DNA of 64,000 nucleotides from Chiridota heheva. Lineage: Eukaryota; Echinodermata; Holothuroidea; Apodida; Chiridotidae. Location of the stretch: the NCBI GenBank assembly GCA_020152595.1, contig JAIGNY010004608.1, positions 1,510,001-1,574,000 on the forward strand, given 5' to 3'. Made by a program: the position numbers and the translations under genes. The notes below the pieces were generated by a model, which was not told the origin of the DNA, did no database searches, and saw only the letters and a list, made by a program, of their open reading frames with translations. This document shows, piece after piece, positions 36,401 through 51,400 of this stretch (positions are counted from its first letter, which is position 1; the number at the start of each line of letters is the position of its first letter).

Positions 36401-39400
36401 AAGTCATTTTCATTCAGACCTACGTATATGACCTCTGTCATATAAGATTGCAGTGAATGATGTTAAAGGATTAACCCAAACCCCATTGATATATGATGGT
36501 GATATATAATTGGTTGATATTTTCTTTGCAATTTATTATATACAGGACCTTCAGATGAGGGGGACAATTTTCATCATGAATTACGTGGAGTAATTCCGCG
36601 AAGTTTTGAATATTTATTTACACTTATTAACAGGGAGAGAGAAAGGGTAAGTGTTCTACACTAGATTCATCTTGCGTAAGTTGTGCCATAGTTTTTCCTC
36701 AGAATTTCTCATTTTTTTTGTTAAAAGTTATTTAGAATTCATCAGAAAATATTAAAGTTTCTTCAGAATTCCCCAGAATAGTGTTAAAGTTTCTTTAGAT
36801 ATCTGCACTAAAGCCTGGAATTTCCTTTAAAAATATAAAAGAAAACAAGGGATTGAACTTTTTAGAGGAATTGGAGCATCTTCAGGTTTCAAGTAGAGTG
36901 GTTCTGGACTGCTGTTTTTTTTATTTTTTAGAGGGTGGTTATATTCCAATTAAAAATTATAGTATAGTATAAGACTTTTTAATGAAAATTTAGTATCTTT
37001 ATTATTCATTTTTGAATAAAAAAGCTCTTGTAATTTTTTTACTCTTTGTTGTTGGGTCACCCCTCCCCCCCCCCTCCTTTCTTTGTATCAAGCAACTGAC
37101 TCAAGCATATCCTAATAGAACTCTCCCCACTGGGATTTTTCTCACTCACACGACCATCAGAGATGTCATCCACAGCAACCCACCCATAGAACTCCTGTTT
37201 TATCTACAATACATTAAAACTTTATCAATAGAATGCCACCTGCCACTCAACCCCTGACACTTAACCCCTGACACTCAACCCCTGACACTCAACCCCTGCC
37301 ACTCAACTCCCTGTCACTAAACCCACTGCCACTCAACCCCTGACACTCAACCTCCTGACACTCAACCCCTGACACTCAACCCCTGATACTCAAACCCCTG
37401 ACACTCAAACCCTGACACTCAACCCCTGACACTCAACCTCCTTGACACTCAATCCTTTTGACACCACCTGACACTCAACCCCTGACACTCAACCCCTGAA
37501 ACTCAACCCCTTGACACTCAACCCCCTGACACTAAGTTTTTTATACTTTATTTACTTTTTGTTCAACTCCAAGGCTACAATTTTTCTAGAGAATTTGGCA
37601 AATCAATTTGAAGGCAACTTGTCCACTGGGCGCTGAACTGCACTTATTATTGTCCAGAAAGAAAATCAGGTTGTCCTAAGAATTTGATTTGCATATGTTT
37701 AATACAACTTGTGCCAATCAATAATTTATTTGTCCAACAGGCAGAGTCAGGCAAAATTATGGTTGCCCGGATACAATTTTAAGTTGTTTCAGGCAGATAG
37801 ATGAGTGATTTGTTGATTCCTGTATACTCCCCCCCCCCTCCCCTCATCTTCATTTTGTTGCTTTTATAGTCCTCTTTTACATAAGATGGACATGCATGAT
37901 TGACTGCTTATCTTACCCTTAAAGGATTAGTTCAGTGGTCAAGCAAGACCATCTGATATGAAAGAGGACTTCAAAAGAAACAAAATGGTAAAGAAAGCAT
38001 TCAAAAATTGTATTCCGTTAAGGAGATTTAAGTTTAGAATCATGTGTCAGTTACGTAGAAACAACTAAAATCAAACAAGTTGTGACATCACATCTTCAGA
38101 TTCATCAAAGTGTATTATATCATATATTTTGCTGTATTTTTTGGCTTAAAAACCATATTGATATGACTGGCAAATACTAAATCAGAAACTAGAAAGGGTA
38201 GTAATAATTAACCACCTGAAGAATATTTAAATCAGTTTTCTTTGAAAAAGATAAAGAATTGTTAAGAAAGATGGGGTCCCAACCTTCCATAGACCTACAC
38301 CAGTCATTTTTACACAGATAAGACAAACCTTTAAACATGAATATCTTCTTAATGGAATGAGATGTTGAAGTAGTTTCTTCCCCAATCTGTTTCAAGTCTT
38401 CTTTCACATAAAATAGACATGTTTGATGGCTTATCTTACCCTAAATCCCCCTAAAGTGCACATGTTTGATGGCTTATCTCACCATTAAATCCCCTTATTA
38501 AAAAGGAACATGTTTGACGGCTTATCTTCCCCCCTAAATCCCCCTAAAATGCACATATTTGACGGCTTATCTTAACCCTTAAATCCTCCTAAGAAAAATG
38601 CACATATTTGACGGCTTATCTTAACCCTTAAATCCCCCTAAAATGAATATGTTTGACAGCTTATCTTAACCCTTAAATTCCTCTAAAATGAACATGTTTT
38701 ACAGCTTATCTTAACCCTTAAATCCCCCTAAAATGAATATGTTTGACGGCTTATCTTCCCCCCTAATTCCCCCTAAAATGCACATATTTGACGGCTTATC
38801 TTAACCCTTAAATTCCTCTAAAATGAACATGTTTGACAGCTTATTTTAACCCTTAAATCCCCCTAAAATGAATATGTTTGACGTCTTATTTTAGATATTG
38901 AAGTAGTTTATTCTCCAATCTGTTTCAAGTCTTTCACATAAAATAGACATGTTTGACGGCTTATCTTAACCCTTTAATTCCCTTAAAAGAAATATGTTCG
39001 ACGGCTTATCTTCCCCTAAATCCCCTAAAATGCACATATTTGACGGCTTATCTTAACCCTTAAATCCCCCTAAGAAAAATGCACATATTTGACGGCTTAT
39101 CTTAACCCTTAAATCCCCCTAAAATGAATATGTTTGACAGCTTATCTTAACCCTTAAATTCCTCTAAAATGAACATGTTTGACAGCTTATCTTAACCCTT
39201 AAATCCCCCTAAAATGAATATGTTTGATGGCTTATCTTCCCCCTAAATCCCCCTAAAATGCACATATTTGACGGCTTATCTTAACCCTTAAATTCCTCTA
39301 AAATGAACATGTTTGACAGCTTATCTTAACCCTTAAATCCCTCTAAAATGAATATGTTTGACGTCTTATTTTAGATATTGAAGTAGTTTATTTTCCAATC

Positions 39401-42400
39401 TGTTTCAAGTCTTTCACATAAAATAGACATGTTTGACGGCTTATCTTAAGCCTTTAATTCCCTTAAAAGGAACATGTTTGATGGCTTATCTTACCCTTAA
39501 ATCCCCCTATTAAAAAGGAACATGTTTGACGGCTTATCTTACCCTTAAATCCCTCTAAAATGCACATGTTTGATGGCTTATCTCACCCTTAAATCTCCCT
39601 TTTAAAAAGGAACATGTTTGACGGCTTATCTTACCCTTAAATCCCCCTAAAATGCACATATTTGACGGCTTATCTTACCCTTAAATCCCCCTATTAAAAA
39701 GGAACATGTTTGACGGATTATCTTACCCTTAAATCCCCCTAAAATGCACATGTTTGACAGCTTATCTTACTTTTAAATCCCCCAACAGCATGGAGACAGG
39801 TTTGAGTTTTTGTGTCGGTGCTCCTTCTTGGAGATTTACAATGAGCAGATCTTTGACCTCATGGACACGACGTCACCAAATCTGCATCTCAGGGAGAATA
39901 TGAAGAAGGGAGTGTTTGTGGCGGGTCTTACGGAGCAACCTGTCAGCTCTGCCCTTGATGCTTATAACGTGAGTACAGTCACATTTGGAATTCACACCAT
40001 TCATTTGTCTGGCCACACATACTGAAAACAATGAACTTCCATCTATTTGTGTCATTTGAGAGAAACAATTTTGGAATGAAGGATCTCCATTCATCTGTGC
40101 CTCACAAATGGTTCATCAACCAGCAGTGGACATCTCTAATAAAACCTTAGTTGTTGAAAAAGGAATGTAAAATATATCTACCTACCTACATACCTACCAT
40201 AAAATGGAGACTTCCTCTTAAACAAAACTTTAAACAAAACAATGCATTCAATTTCTTGACATTAATATCAATTAAAATTTGTTTGCCTGGCATGGACGAA
40301 ACAGCTAATACAATGGACCCTCTTGCCTTGAAAAAGGCACAAACATTGGGAATTTAGGCACGAAGAGGCTTGCATATTCATGATTCACAAAAATGTGAAG
40401 ATCACTTAACTGTTTTTTTGGTAGTTTTGTATGTAGTCTACTGTAGATGTAAGTATTATTACTTTTGTTTAGAAGAGCTATCAGGCTACATCAATCATTG
40501 TGATTTCATGATATGCCATATTTATGTGCATAACAAGAAAGTGGCATATTAAAGCAAACTTTTGTGAATCAAAATTATTTCTACTGCATTTATGAAAAAA
40601 GAAAACATTACAATATCAATTAAACACAATACTTTCTATTTGATTTGTTAACGTAGGTCCTGTCAGCAGGATGGATAAACAGACGTGTTGCTGCAACGTC
40701 CATGAACAGGGAGAGCTCCAGAAGTCATGCTGTTTTTACTGTTTCTATAGAAACGAAGGTTTGTTTTCAAGATTCCACTTTGATTGAAAGTTTGTTTTGA
40801 TTTAGCTCTGATAATCATATTTTTTAAGATCCATTGACAGAAAAGAGGAAAACGTCAACAAAATTGTGCGGAAATGTGATTAACATGAAAACAGCAAAGA
40901 TCATTGTCACGATCGTTTAAAAAATGAGCATTTTACAGCTTTTTTTAATACTTGTATTGTTTTGGTGTTAAATGTGCAAACTTTTATGCAAATTTTTGAT
41001 TCATAAACATATCTATTGCCTAATGTAAATCTTTTAATCAGTTACTAAAATTGCTTAAAGGAGAATAGGTGATTCTGACAAAACGTTTCTTGATCTGAGA
41101 CATACCCCCCATGATCTGAGTCATACCCCCCATGATCTGAGTCATACCCCCATAATCTGAGTCATACCCCTCATGATCTTAGTCATACTTTCCCCCAGTC
41201 AACATCTAGTCGGCAAACACCTATCTCATCATTTGTAAAAGATTAGATTAAGGATAGAAATATAAAGAATTACATACAATTTGAGCTATTATTTAAGGCC
41301 ATCCCTAAAAAATTGTTCATTTGGAGTAACCCTACCTACCCAACAAAATTGCTACCTACTCAAATCATTTTTTTCTTTTATCTGAAATAATAGCACTTTA
41401 GTGTGTAAAAATATAAAAAAAACTTGAATTTGGACAAAAACAGCAAACGTTTTACTTTCCTAAAGACCCACTTTTTCAGAACAAGATGGGTTACTCAGGA
41501 CAAAACAATTTCTTTAGTCTGGCCTTATTCATACAAAAGTACATTGATATTTTCAAAATCTAAATACTCGTCTAATTTAAAAAAAATTACGGTATTATTA
41601 TTTTTCATAAATTGCACCAAATATTTTTGAATCTTATATCTTGTCCTAGTCAACATCGAAGTGCATATTCAATTGATTACCATGAAATTAAGATTTTTTC
41701 TTAAATTTTATGTCAATTTCTTGTTAATACTGTGATCTTGTTGGGAACACACCCATATATATAAGTTTCCCTTTTGGTAAATTCAAGAAAAACAAATTTT
41801 GTCAATTAACAAATTAATATTAGAATAAAAAACAATTCAAAATTGACTTACATGGTCTAGCGGTCACACGGCATCAGCTTGTCAAGCTAGAGGTCCAGTG
41901 TTCAATCCTGGGTAATTCTTCATTCACCAGGACTTCACAACTGGTTAATGAAATGACTGTGGACTGTCTCTTTATGTAAAATGTAAAATACTTATTAATC
42001 TACTTACCTATCTACCTTATTTTCACAGGAGAAGAAGGCATCTGTTTCAAAAGTCAAAGTGAGTCAGCTTCACCTTGTCGATCTGGCCGGGAGTGAACGG
42101 CAAAAAGACACAAAAACGGAAGGTGTACGGCTCAAAGAAGCAGGGAACATCAACAAATCCCTTTCTAATCTTGGAAATGTCATCATGGCCCTTGTCGACG
42201 TTGCACATGGAAAGAAACGACATATACCCTACAGGGACTCCAAACTTAGCTTTTTGCTCAGGGTAAGTTAACTCTGATTATTTTTCTAAAAACAATCAAA
42301 CATGAAATATGCCTAGTCAGTGTTAGAGAGAGTCGTACTTGTATTCAAATGGCGGTGGGTTTGATTTCTGTTAAGAGTCCTGCGTTGTGTCCTTGAGGAA

Positions 42401-45400
42401 GACACTATCCATTCAGTGTAGTTGGTGTTAGAGAGTCGTACTTGTATTTAAACGGTAAATGGTGTGATTCCTGTTAGGAGTCCTGCGTTGTGTCCTTGGG
42501 GAAGACACTATCCATTCAGTGTAGTTGGTGTTAGAGAGTCGTACTTGTATTTAAACGGTAAATGGTGTGATTCCTGTTAGGAGTCCTGCGTTGTGTCCTT
42601 GGGGAAGACACCATCCATTCAGTGTAGTTGGTCTTAGAGAGTCGTACTTGTATTTAAACGGTAAATGGTGTGATTCCTGTTAGGAGTCCTGCGTTGTGTC
42701 CTTGGGGAAGACACCATCCATTCAGTGTAGTTGGTCTTAGAGAGTCGTACTTGTATTTAAACGGTAAATGGTGTGATTCCTGTTAGAGTCCTTATTTGTG
42801 TCCTTGGGAAGACACCATCCATTCAGTGTAGTTGGTCTTAGAGAGTCGACTTGTATTTAAACGGTAAATGGTGTGATTCCTGTTAGGAGTCCTGCGTTGT
42901 GTCCTTGGGGAAGACACCATCCATTCAGTGTAGTTGGTGTTAGAGAGTCGTACTTGTATTTAAACGGTAAATGGTGTGATTCCTGTTAAGAGTCCTGCGT
43001 TGTGTCCTTGAGGAAGACACCATCCATTCAGTGTAGTTGGTCTTAGAGAGTCGTACTTGTATTTAAACGGTAAATGGTGTGATTCCTGTTAGGAGTCCTG
43101 CGTTGTGTCCTTGGGGAAGACACTATCCATTCAGTGTAGTTGGTGTTAGAGAGTCGTACTTGTATTTAAACGGTAAATGGTGTGATTCCTGTTAGGAGTC
43201 CTGCGTTGTGTCCTTGGGGAAGACACCATCCATTCAGTGTAGTTGGTGTTAGAGAGTCGCACTTGTATTTAAACGGTAAATGGTGTGATTCCTGTTAGAG
43301 TCCTGCGTTGTGTCCTTGGGGAAGACACTATCCATTCAGTGTAGTTGGTCTTAGAGAGTCGTACTTGTATTTAAACGGTAAATGGTGTGATTCCTGTTAG
43401 GAGTCCTGCGTTGTGTCCTTGGGGAAGACACTATCCATTCAGTGTAGTTGGTGTTAGAGAGTCGTACTTGTATTTAAACGGTAAATGGTGTGATTCCTGT
43501 TAGAGTCCTGCGTTGTGTCCTTGGGGAAGACACCATCCATTCAGTGTAGTTGGTGTTCGTACTTGTATTTAAAGTAAATGGTGTGATTCCTGTTAGAGTC
43601 TTGGGGAAGACACTATCCATTCAGTGTACTTGTATTTAAACGGTAAATGGTGTGATTCCTGTTAGAGTCCTGCGTTGTGTCCTTGAGGAAGACACCATCC
43701 ATTCAGTGTAGTTGGTCTTAGAGAGTCGTACTTGTATTTAAACGGTAAATGGTGTGATTCCTGTTAGGAGTCCTGCGTTGTGTCCTTGGGGAAGACACCA
43801 TCCATTCAGTGTAGTTGGTGTTAGAGAGTCGTACTTGTATTTAAACGGTGGGGGGTTCGATTCCTGTCATGCATTGTGTCCTTGAGCAGGACACTTTATC
43901 CATTCAGCGTAGTTGGTGTTAAAGAGTCCTACTTGTATTCAGACGGTTGTGGATTTGATTCCTGTTAAGAGTCCTGTGTTGAGTCCTTAAGAAAGACACT
44001 ATCCATTCAGTGTAGTCGGTGTTAGAGAGTCATTCATGTATTCATGTGGTTGTGGGTTTGATTCCTGTCACGAGTCATGCCTTGTGTCCTTGAGGAAGAC
44101 ACTATCCATTCAGTGTAGTTGGTGTGAGAGAGTCATTCATGTATTCAAATGGTTGTGGATTCGTTTCCTGTCATGCGTTGTGTGCTTGAGCAAAAAACTT
44201 TGTCTAATCAGTGTAGTCGGTGTTACAGTCATATATGTATTAAAACTGTGGTGGGTTCGTTTCCTGTCACGAGTCATGCATTGTGTCCTTTAGCAAGATA
44301 CTTTGTCTATTCAGTGTAGTCGGTGTTACAGTCATATATGTATTCAAAATGTGATGGGTTCGTTTCCTGTCACGAGTCATGCGTTGTGTCCTTGAGCAAG
44401 ATACTTTGATCCATTCAGCTGTAAATAAGTCCCAGCATGGAAAGTGCTTTAACCTGCAATGGTTCTTTTTCTTCCATTTTCAATTTCCAGGATGCTCTGG
44501 GCGGAAATTCCAAAACTTACATCATTGCTAACGTACATCCTGGGGCTAAGTGAGTATATTACTACTTTTTGTTCTTGGCTATATGGAAAACAAAGATCTA
44601 TTTTGATCAAGCCGATTGGTCTTGAAAGAGATTATAAATTTCTTCTTCTTGCGGAAATCATTATCTATTGCCTTGGGTAGGATTGGTCATATTTACGTCC
44701 CCCACAACTACCTTTCTAAATACCACAGTGAATTTTTGTTTTAATTTTTTTAAGTCTGACATAATCCTTATACGACAGAATTAAAAATGATTAAAAATAA
44801 CAAATCTTCCAACCAAGTTTCACAACTCAGAAAGCAATTTTGATTTTTTTTAGTAATAATAATAATATGTTGAATACAGTATATTTGGTGAACATTTTTG
44901 GCCAGGTGAGCAACCATGGAAGGAGTGGAGTGTCTTTGATAATGTTGAGCACTTTGACAATGGTAAGCACTTTGACGATGGTGAGCACTTTAATTATGGT
45001 GCGCACTTTGATAATGGTGAGCACTTTGACGACGTTGAGCACTTTGACAATGGTAAGCATTTTGACGATGGTGAGCACTTTGACGATGGTGAGCACTTTG
45101 ACAATGGTAAGCCCTTTGACGATGGTAAGCACTTTGACAATGGTGAGCACTTTGACGATGGTGAGCACTTTGACAATGGTGCGCACTTTGACGATGGTGA
45201 GCACTTTGATGATGGTGCGCACTTTGATGATGGTGCGCACTTTGATGATGGTGAGCACTTTGCCGATGGTGAGCACTTTGACGATGGTGAGCACTATGAC
45301 AATGGTGAGCACTTTGATGATGGTGAGCACTTTGCCGATGGTGAGCACTTTGACGATGGTGAGCACTATGACGATGGTGAGCACTATGACGATGGTGAGC

Positions 45401-48400
45401 ACTTTGACGATGGTGAGCACTTTGACGATGGTGAGCACTTTGACGATGGTGAGCACTTTGACGATGGTGAGCACTTTGACGATGGTGAGCACTTTGATGA
45501 TGGTGAGCACTTTGACGATGGTGAGCACTTTGACGATGGTGAGCACTTTGATGATGGTGAGCACTTTGATAATGGTGAGCACTTTGACGAAGGTGAGCAC
45601 TTTGACGATGGTGAGCACTTTGACGATGGTGAGCACTTTGACAATGGTGAGCACTTTGAAAATAGTAAGCACCTTGACAATGGTAAGCACGTTGACGATG
45701 GTAAGCACTTTGACGATGGTGAGCACTTTGATGATGGTGAGCACTTCGACAGAGAGGACCATCTTTGGCAGTGTTTGATATCTATGTCAGGGCAAGGCAT
45801 CCTAGGGAGGGATTTTAGGCTACTCAAAGATTAAATTATTAAATCATTCTGTTCTTCATTTTTGTCACAGGTGTTTTGGTGAAACCCTATCAACTTTGAA
45901 CTTTGCCAAACAGGCAAAGATGATCAAGAATAAGGTATGTGATTGATAATCTTGTATTTAAAATGTAAACTTTTCACATTTTTGGTAAACATGCGTAGCT
46001 AATGCGAACCTATGTAATGACGATTTCGTCCATTTGTTCGGCTGGCTGTCCACAGTTTTTCCTGAGATTTTCTCAGAAATGTTAAAGTTTATGGGAATTC
46101 CTCAGAAAATGTTAAAGTTTCTTCAAAGTTTCTCAGAACAAGTTAAAAGTTTCTTTAGATATCCTTATGGAAGGTTAGAATTTCCTTACAAAATGTTAAA
46201 GTTTTTCAGAGACACTTGAGACAGATTAAAGACTAGTTTCCTTAAAAAGTCTACGAAACATTTGATATTTTCTTAGAAGATAACTGTAAAATGATATACC
46301 TTTCCAATATTCTTCAGAGAACCTCAAGTGTCTCTCTCGTAGCACAGGAGATTTAAAATCCTTAAAATTCTTCAAAATAATTTGGACACCAACAGTTGTA
46401 TTAGGTGTGATTATTAAACTCTGCCTTTATTATTGTGCGCATTTTGCATAAAGTTGCTACAGTATATGAACTGACCAGACTTTTTTATTTAGTATGCTCA
46501 GTCAAGGAGTGTGACAGGATGTGACTGCATATGGATTTAGGGAGGGATGCCATGTGGGACATGGATGGGGGCCATGTGGGACATAGATGGGGGCCATGTG
46601 GGACATAGATGGGGGCCATGCTGGACATAGATGGGGCCATGCTGGACATATGAATAATATATACCATGTGGTATACACCAAGGGCTATATCAGGCATATT
46701 TATTTGACTGCCTTTTTTTTCTTATTCAACAGGTCATTTGCATATAAGTTATATGAACTGACACTTTGATACATAGTATGCTCAATCAGGGACTGATAGC
46801 TAGGATGAGACTTCTTATGGAGCCTATGGGATGTCATGTGGGACATGGGGTTGGATGCCATGTGGGACATGGGGTGGGATGCCATGTGAAACAGGGTGGA
46901 ATGCCATTTGGGACATGGTGGGATGCCACGAGTAACAGTGGGACATAGGTTGGGGTGCCATGTGTGACATAGGATAGGAGGCTATGTGGGACATAGGGTA
47001 GGAGGCCATGGGGACATGGGATGTGATGCCATGTGGGACATAAAGTAGGATGTCATTGAGACATTAGGAGGGATATCATGTGGATCATATGGTGGGACAT
47101 CAGGTGGGAAGCCACTGATGCGGGACACAGGGAGGAATGCCATGTGGGACTTAAGGAGGGATGTCTTGTGGTACATATGGTTGGATTAATGTGGGACATA
47201 CATGTAGGATGGGATCCATGTGGGACATTGGGTGGGATGCCATGTGGGTCATAAGGCCGGATGCCATGTGGGACATGGTGGAATGCCATGTGGGACATAT
47301 GGTGTAATGCCATGTGGAACATACTGTACGGTGGAATACCATGTGGGGGATATGGTGGAATGCCATGTGGAAGATATGGTGGAATGCCACATGGGATGAG
47401 ATGTCATGTGGGTCATGGGGTGGGATGTCATGTGGGTCATGGGGTGGGATGCCATGTGGGAGATATGGTGGAATGCCATGTGGGACAAGGGATAGGATGG
47501 GATGCCATGTGGGACATGGGATGCCATGTGGGACATGGGATGCCATGTGGGACATGGGATGCCATGTGGGACTTAAAAGTAAATAATTCTTGTTTTTCTA
47601 TGAGATATTATTTTGAATTGGATTCAAAAGTTCAATATTTGGTAGATTGATAGGGAGCTTGTGAGTGTAACATTTGTAGTAATGTTTAGGTAGTAAATGG
47701 GCAAGAACGTTTGAGACGTAGGCCTAATGCCTTTACTTTTCAATGTTGCCAACAAAACATGGTTATGCCTCATATAAACAAAGACATGATCATCTTCCTT
47801 ACATGGTCCATCCCACTCGTAACTACAGTGCTAGCAAGGTTTTACAAATCACCAAGACAAAATGCTTGCCCATCAGGTGGTGACCATAAACCTTTCACTT
47901 GTCCGCTAGCTACCTGAGACAAATTTTACATGTTCGAGAGTACAACAAAAACTAATTTTTAGCATTGTTTAAGGCTTCACAGCTGAAATTTTTCATGTGT
48001 GCAAAGGGCATTTGCTAAGTTCATCTGTGCTTGCCCACATTGTACAGAATACAATTGTACTCATCTCGGGTGGCCAGGCAGCAAATTGTTTTTCCTGTCA
48101 TTACTGTATTTAAATTTTGATTGGTTCATTATATAGTTTTGATATTCCTGTAACGATAGGAATGTTACTTACATATGAAGCTAGGTGAGAGTCTGGAGGT
48201 ACAATGGCAGAGCTGTTAAAAATTTGAGGTTCAGCAAAAAAACGGTATTATTTGGGAAAGTACTGTTCCGTGGAACAGTGGTGCTACCCCTGCTCTGTAT
48301 TCACTGTCTTGTTCCTGTCTGTTTGTCCAGGCCATTGTTAATGAAAACACTGAGGGTAACGTAATACATCTTCAGGCTGAAATCAAAAGGTTAAGGGAGG

Positions 48401-51400
48401 AGTTGGAGACATTTAGAAGAAACCCACAAGAAATGATCATAGGTGAGTTGAAGATCTGCCCAAGATCTTTTTCTACATATTTTTTCTTCAAATTCAGTAT
48501 TTGATAACTTGAGGTTGAGCTATGTAAATCATTGTTTGTCCGCATGGATAGAAGCTAGGGTGCGGGATTGATACCCAAGGTAAGCCCAACTCATCCACCG
48601 ATATCTTGTGACTCACATGCTTTATAGAACTAGTTCAGGAGTCAAGCAAGTACATCTTACATGAAAGAAGAATTCAAAAGAAACAAAATTGAACAGAATT
48701 GTAACCATTCAAAAATCTTGTTGCGTTAAGGAGATATTTAAATTTAAAGTTTGATATGATATGTGTAGAAATGACTGAAATCAGACTAGTTGTGACATCA
48801 CAGCCTCAGATTCCTCAAAAGTCTTGTATTATTATATGAATTCTATAATATTTTGTATTGTGTTTTTGTGGCTTAAAAACCAGTGGATATGTCAGGAAAG
48901 TAGTAAAACAGAATCAAGTACAGTAAGGTAATTATAATTTATCACTTGAAGAAAGTTAGAGGAAAAATAATTCATTTAAATAATAAACACTTAAATAAAT
49001 GTTCTTTAAGATGTATTAACAATTGTTAAGAATGTGAGGATAAGGGCACCAGCCTTAGTAGACTTACCACACCAGTCATTTTTACACAGATAGGACAGAG
49101 CTTTAAACTTGAATATTTCCTTAACAGAATACCATTTTTGAATGATTTTTTTTACCACTTTGTTTCTTTTGAAGTCCCTCTTTCATATAATAAACTTGGT
49201 ATGATATAATTTCTTGGTTAACCTTACCTTAGCTATTATCTTCATGCCTGGTGGCACAATGTTAACCCTGTCCCTTTTCTTTTTGAAAATTAAACAATCA
49301 AATTTTTCTTTTGAAATAAATATTACAGAATCACTCTCATCAACAAATGCCACTTAGATTCATTCCGATTGCCATAGATTTACCATGGACGGCTGACACC
49401 TTTTACTCAATTATATTCTAGTATTACTACATTTGTCAATTATATAACATGATCAATGTTGATATGTTGAAGTTTAGAACTTTGTCATCAGTTGCAGCCA
49501 AGTTCCTGCAAAGTGTTATGACCAATGATTTTAAAACAAAAGTACTTACATGAGATAATAGGGAGCTATTTACTCTAGGGCATGGCAGATTTGCAGATTT
49601 TCCTGAAAAATTAGGCATACAAATTAGAAAATGTTGTAAAAAAGGCTTAAGTTTTAATCAAGTTTTTTTCTACAGGATTAGTGATCAAGCAAATTTATCT
49701 TGTATAAAAGAGGACTTTAATAGAAACAAAATGGTGAAGAAAGTACTTTCATATCTTATTTCCTTAAGGAGATAATTCAAGATTAAAGCTCTGTTGTATC
49801 TGCATAGAAATGACTGGTGTATTAAGTCTACAATAGAAGGTTGGCGCCTTTATCCTTCATTAACAATTGTTAATGCCTTAATGTTTTTTAATTTTTATAA
49901 GTTTATTACAATTTCAATTATTTTTCTTCAAAATTTCTTCAGGTGGTATATTATAATTACCCATACTAGATTCTGTTCGACTAATTTTCTAAATTATTCA
50001 ATGGTTTGTAAGCAACAAAAACATAGGACAAAGTATGATAGAATACATAAAGACTTTGAGGAATCTGAGGATGTGATGTAACAACTAGTCTTAATTCAGT
50101 TGTTTCTACACAAATGATACCAAACTTTAAACTTAAATAACTCCTCAATGGAATAAGATTTTGGAATAATTTCTTTACCATTTTTTATATATATATATTT
50201 TTTTTTAAAGTTTTCTTTCATAAAAGATTGCCTTGTTTGACCACTGAAGTAATCCTTTTAACAGTTTAACAAATGTTGTCTCTGTGTGTTACCAGTTTTA
50301 CTTTCATCTGTTTCCGCCATCTTTTCGATTATCTTTGTTTTATATATGTAAGAAAATTTTCACTTGGCTACATGTTTTGTTTTATGGCAGATATTCCATC
50401 AAATGAGCAAGATAAAAGGTGGAGGCAGAATTTCTTTGAAGCCATGATGCTTCGTGAAGTAGCAAACAAGGAGAAGAAGGTAGGGGAATACTTTTCAAAG
50501 TACTTTTGGAAATTCTAGTTGAAGGTGTCATCGCATTGCGGGTACTCCTCCTTGGAATAACCTTAATCCTGTTATTAAGAAAGCTAAATATATTTTCTCC
50601 AGAAATAAACTACTTGTCTCCAAATATTAGCCATTTCAGGGGTAGATATGTTGGGGTGTCGGGTGGGGAAAGGGAGGGGTGTCGGGTTGGGAAAGGGAGG
50701 GTTGTCGGGTTGGGAAAGGGAGGAAGGTTAATTAATCTTACAGATTTGTGTTAAGCCTTTTTGTAGTATTCATATTTGTATTAACAAACAAGTTGTATAT
50801 ATTTTGTTATTAATTATTATTCTAATTATTAATTCTTCCTCAAACACCATCAACTTCTTTCGCAACAACAACCTTCTCCACCACATCCCCCCAACTCCCC
50901 CTTCTTTCTACACCTAACCGTATTTGCCTCCTTTTTTTTCCTCTTTCTGTTTTTTTCCATTTTCTCCCTTACAAACCTTCCTTTCCTCACTATCTTAAAT
51001 CTTACACTATAATTTATTAAGACCCTATTGGCACATTTGACTCTGACTGTTGTCAAGTAATTCTTATCATCATTTATATAATTGTTATTAACTTGTAAAG
51101 GTGACCTGCTTTGTCACGGTCCAATCATTTGCTTTATCAGGCTTTTTACTTAATTCAATTGTATACTCTGTGTTATTATATTATAATGAAAGAGCCAAAT
51201 ATTTGTATATATGTAATTCATAAATTAAGCTAATCATTTTAAGAACATCTTTCCCTTCAGAATTTTCCTTTGGGGCTCAGTGAGCTGCCCTTAAAGAAAT
51301 GTGGTGGCGGATTAATAAATCCGAGTTGTGCTTGGGGATAAATAAGCCCAGTTGATTAAAATGAAGGACATCAAGCATATTTTCATGACTGACAAGGTCT

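Noticed and set aside
41851-41915. Functional tRNA gene with GTC in the loop
   Set aside because: A- and B-box words are present but stems are mismatched and no terminator or acceptor stem is seen; better explained as a SINE head.
37250-44430. CRISPR-like repeat arrays
   Set aside because: Units are contiguous with no unique spacers, and the setting is a eukaryotic gene.
44827-45778. Two overlapping open frames of about 311 codons on opposite strands
   Set aside because: Both are readings of an 18-bp tandem repeat inside kif15 intron 10; products are MVSTLT or VLTIVK repeats with no domain.
46485-47650. Histidine/methionine-rich frames (MSHMASHP... and reverse)
   Set aside because: Readings of the GCCATGTGGGACAT minisatellite in intron 11.
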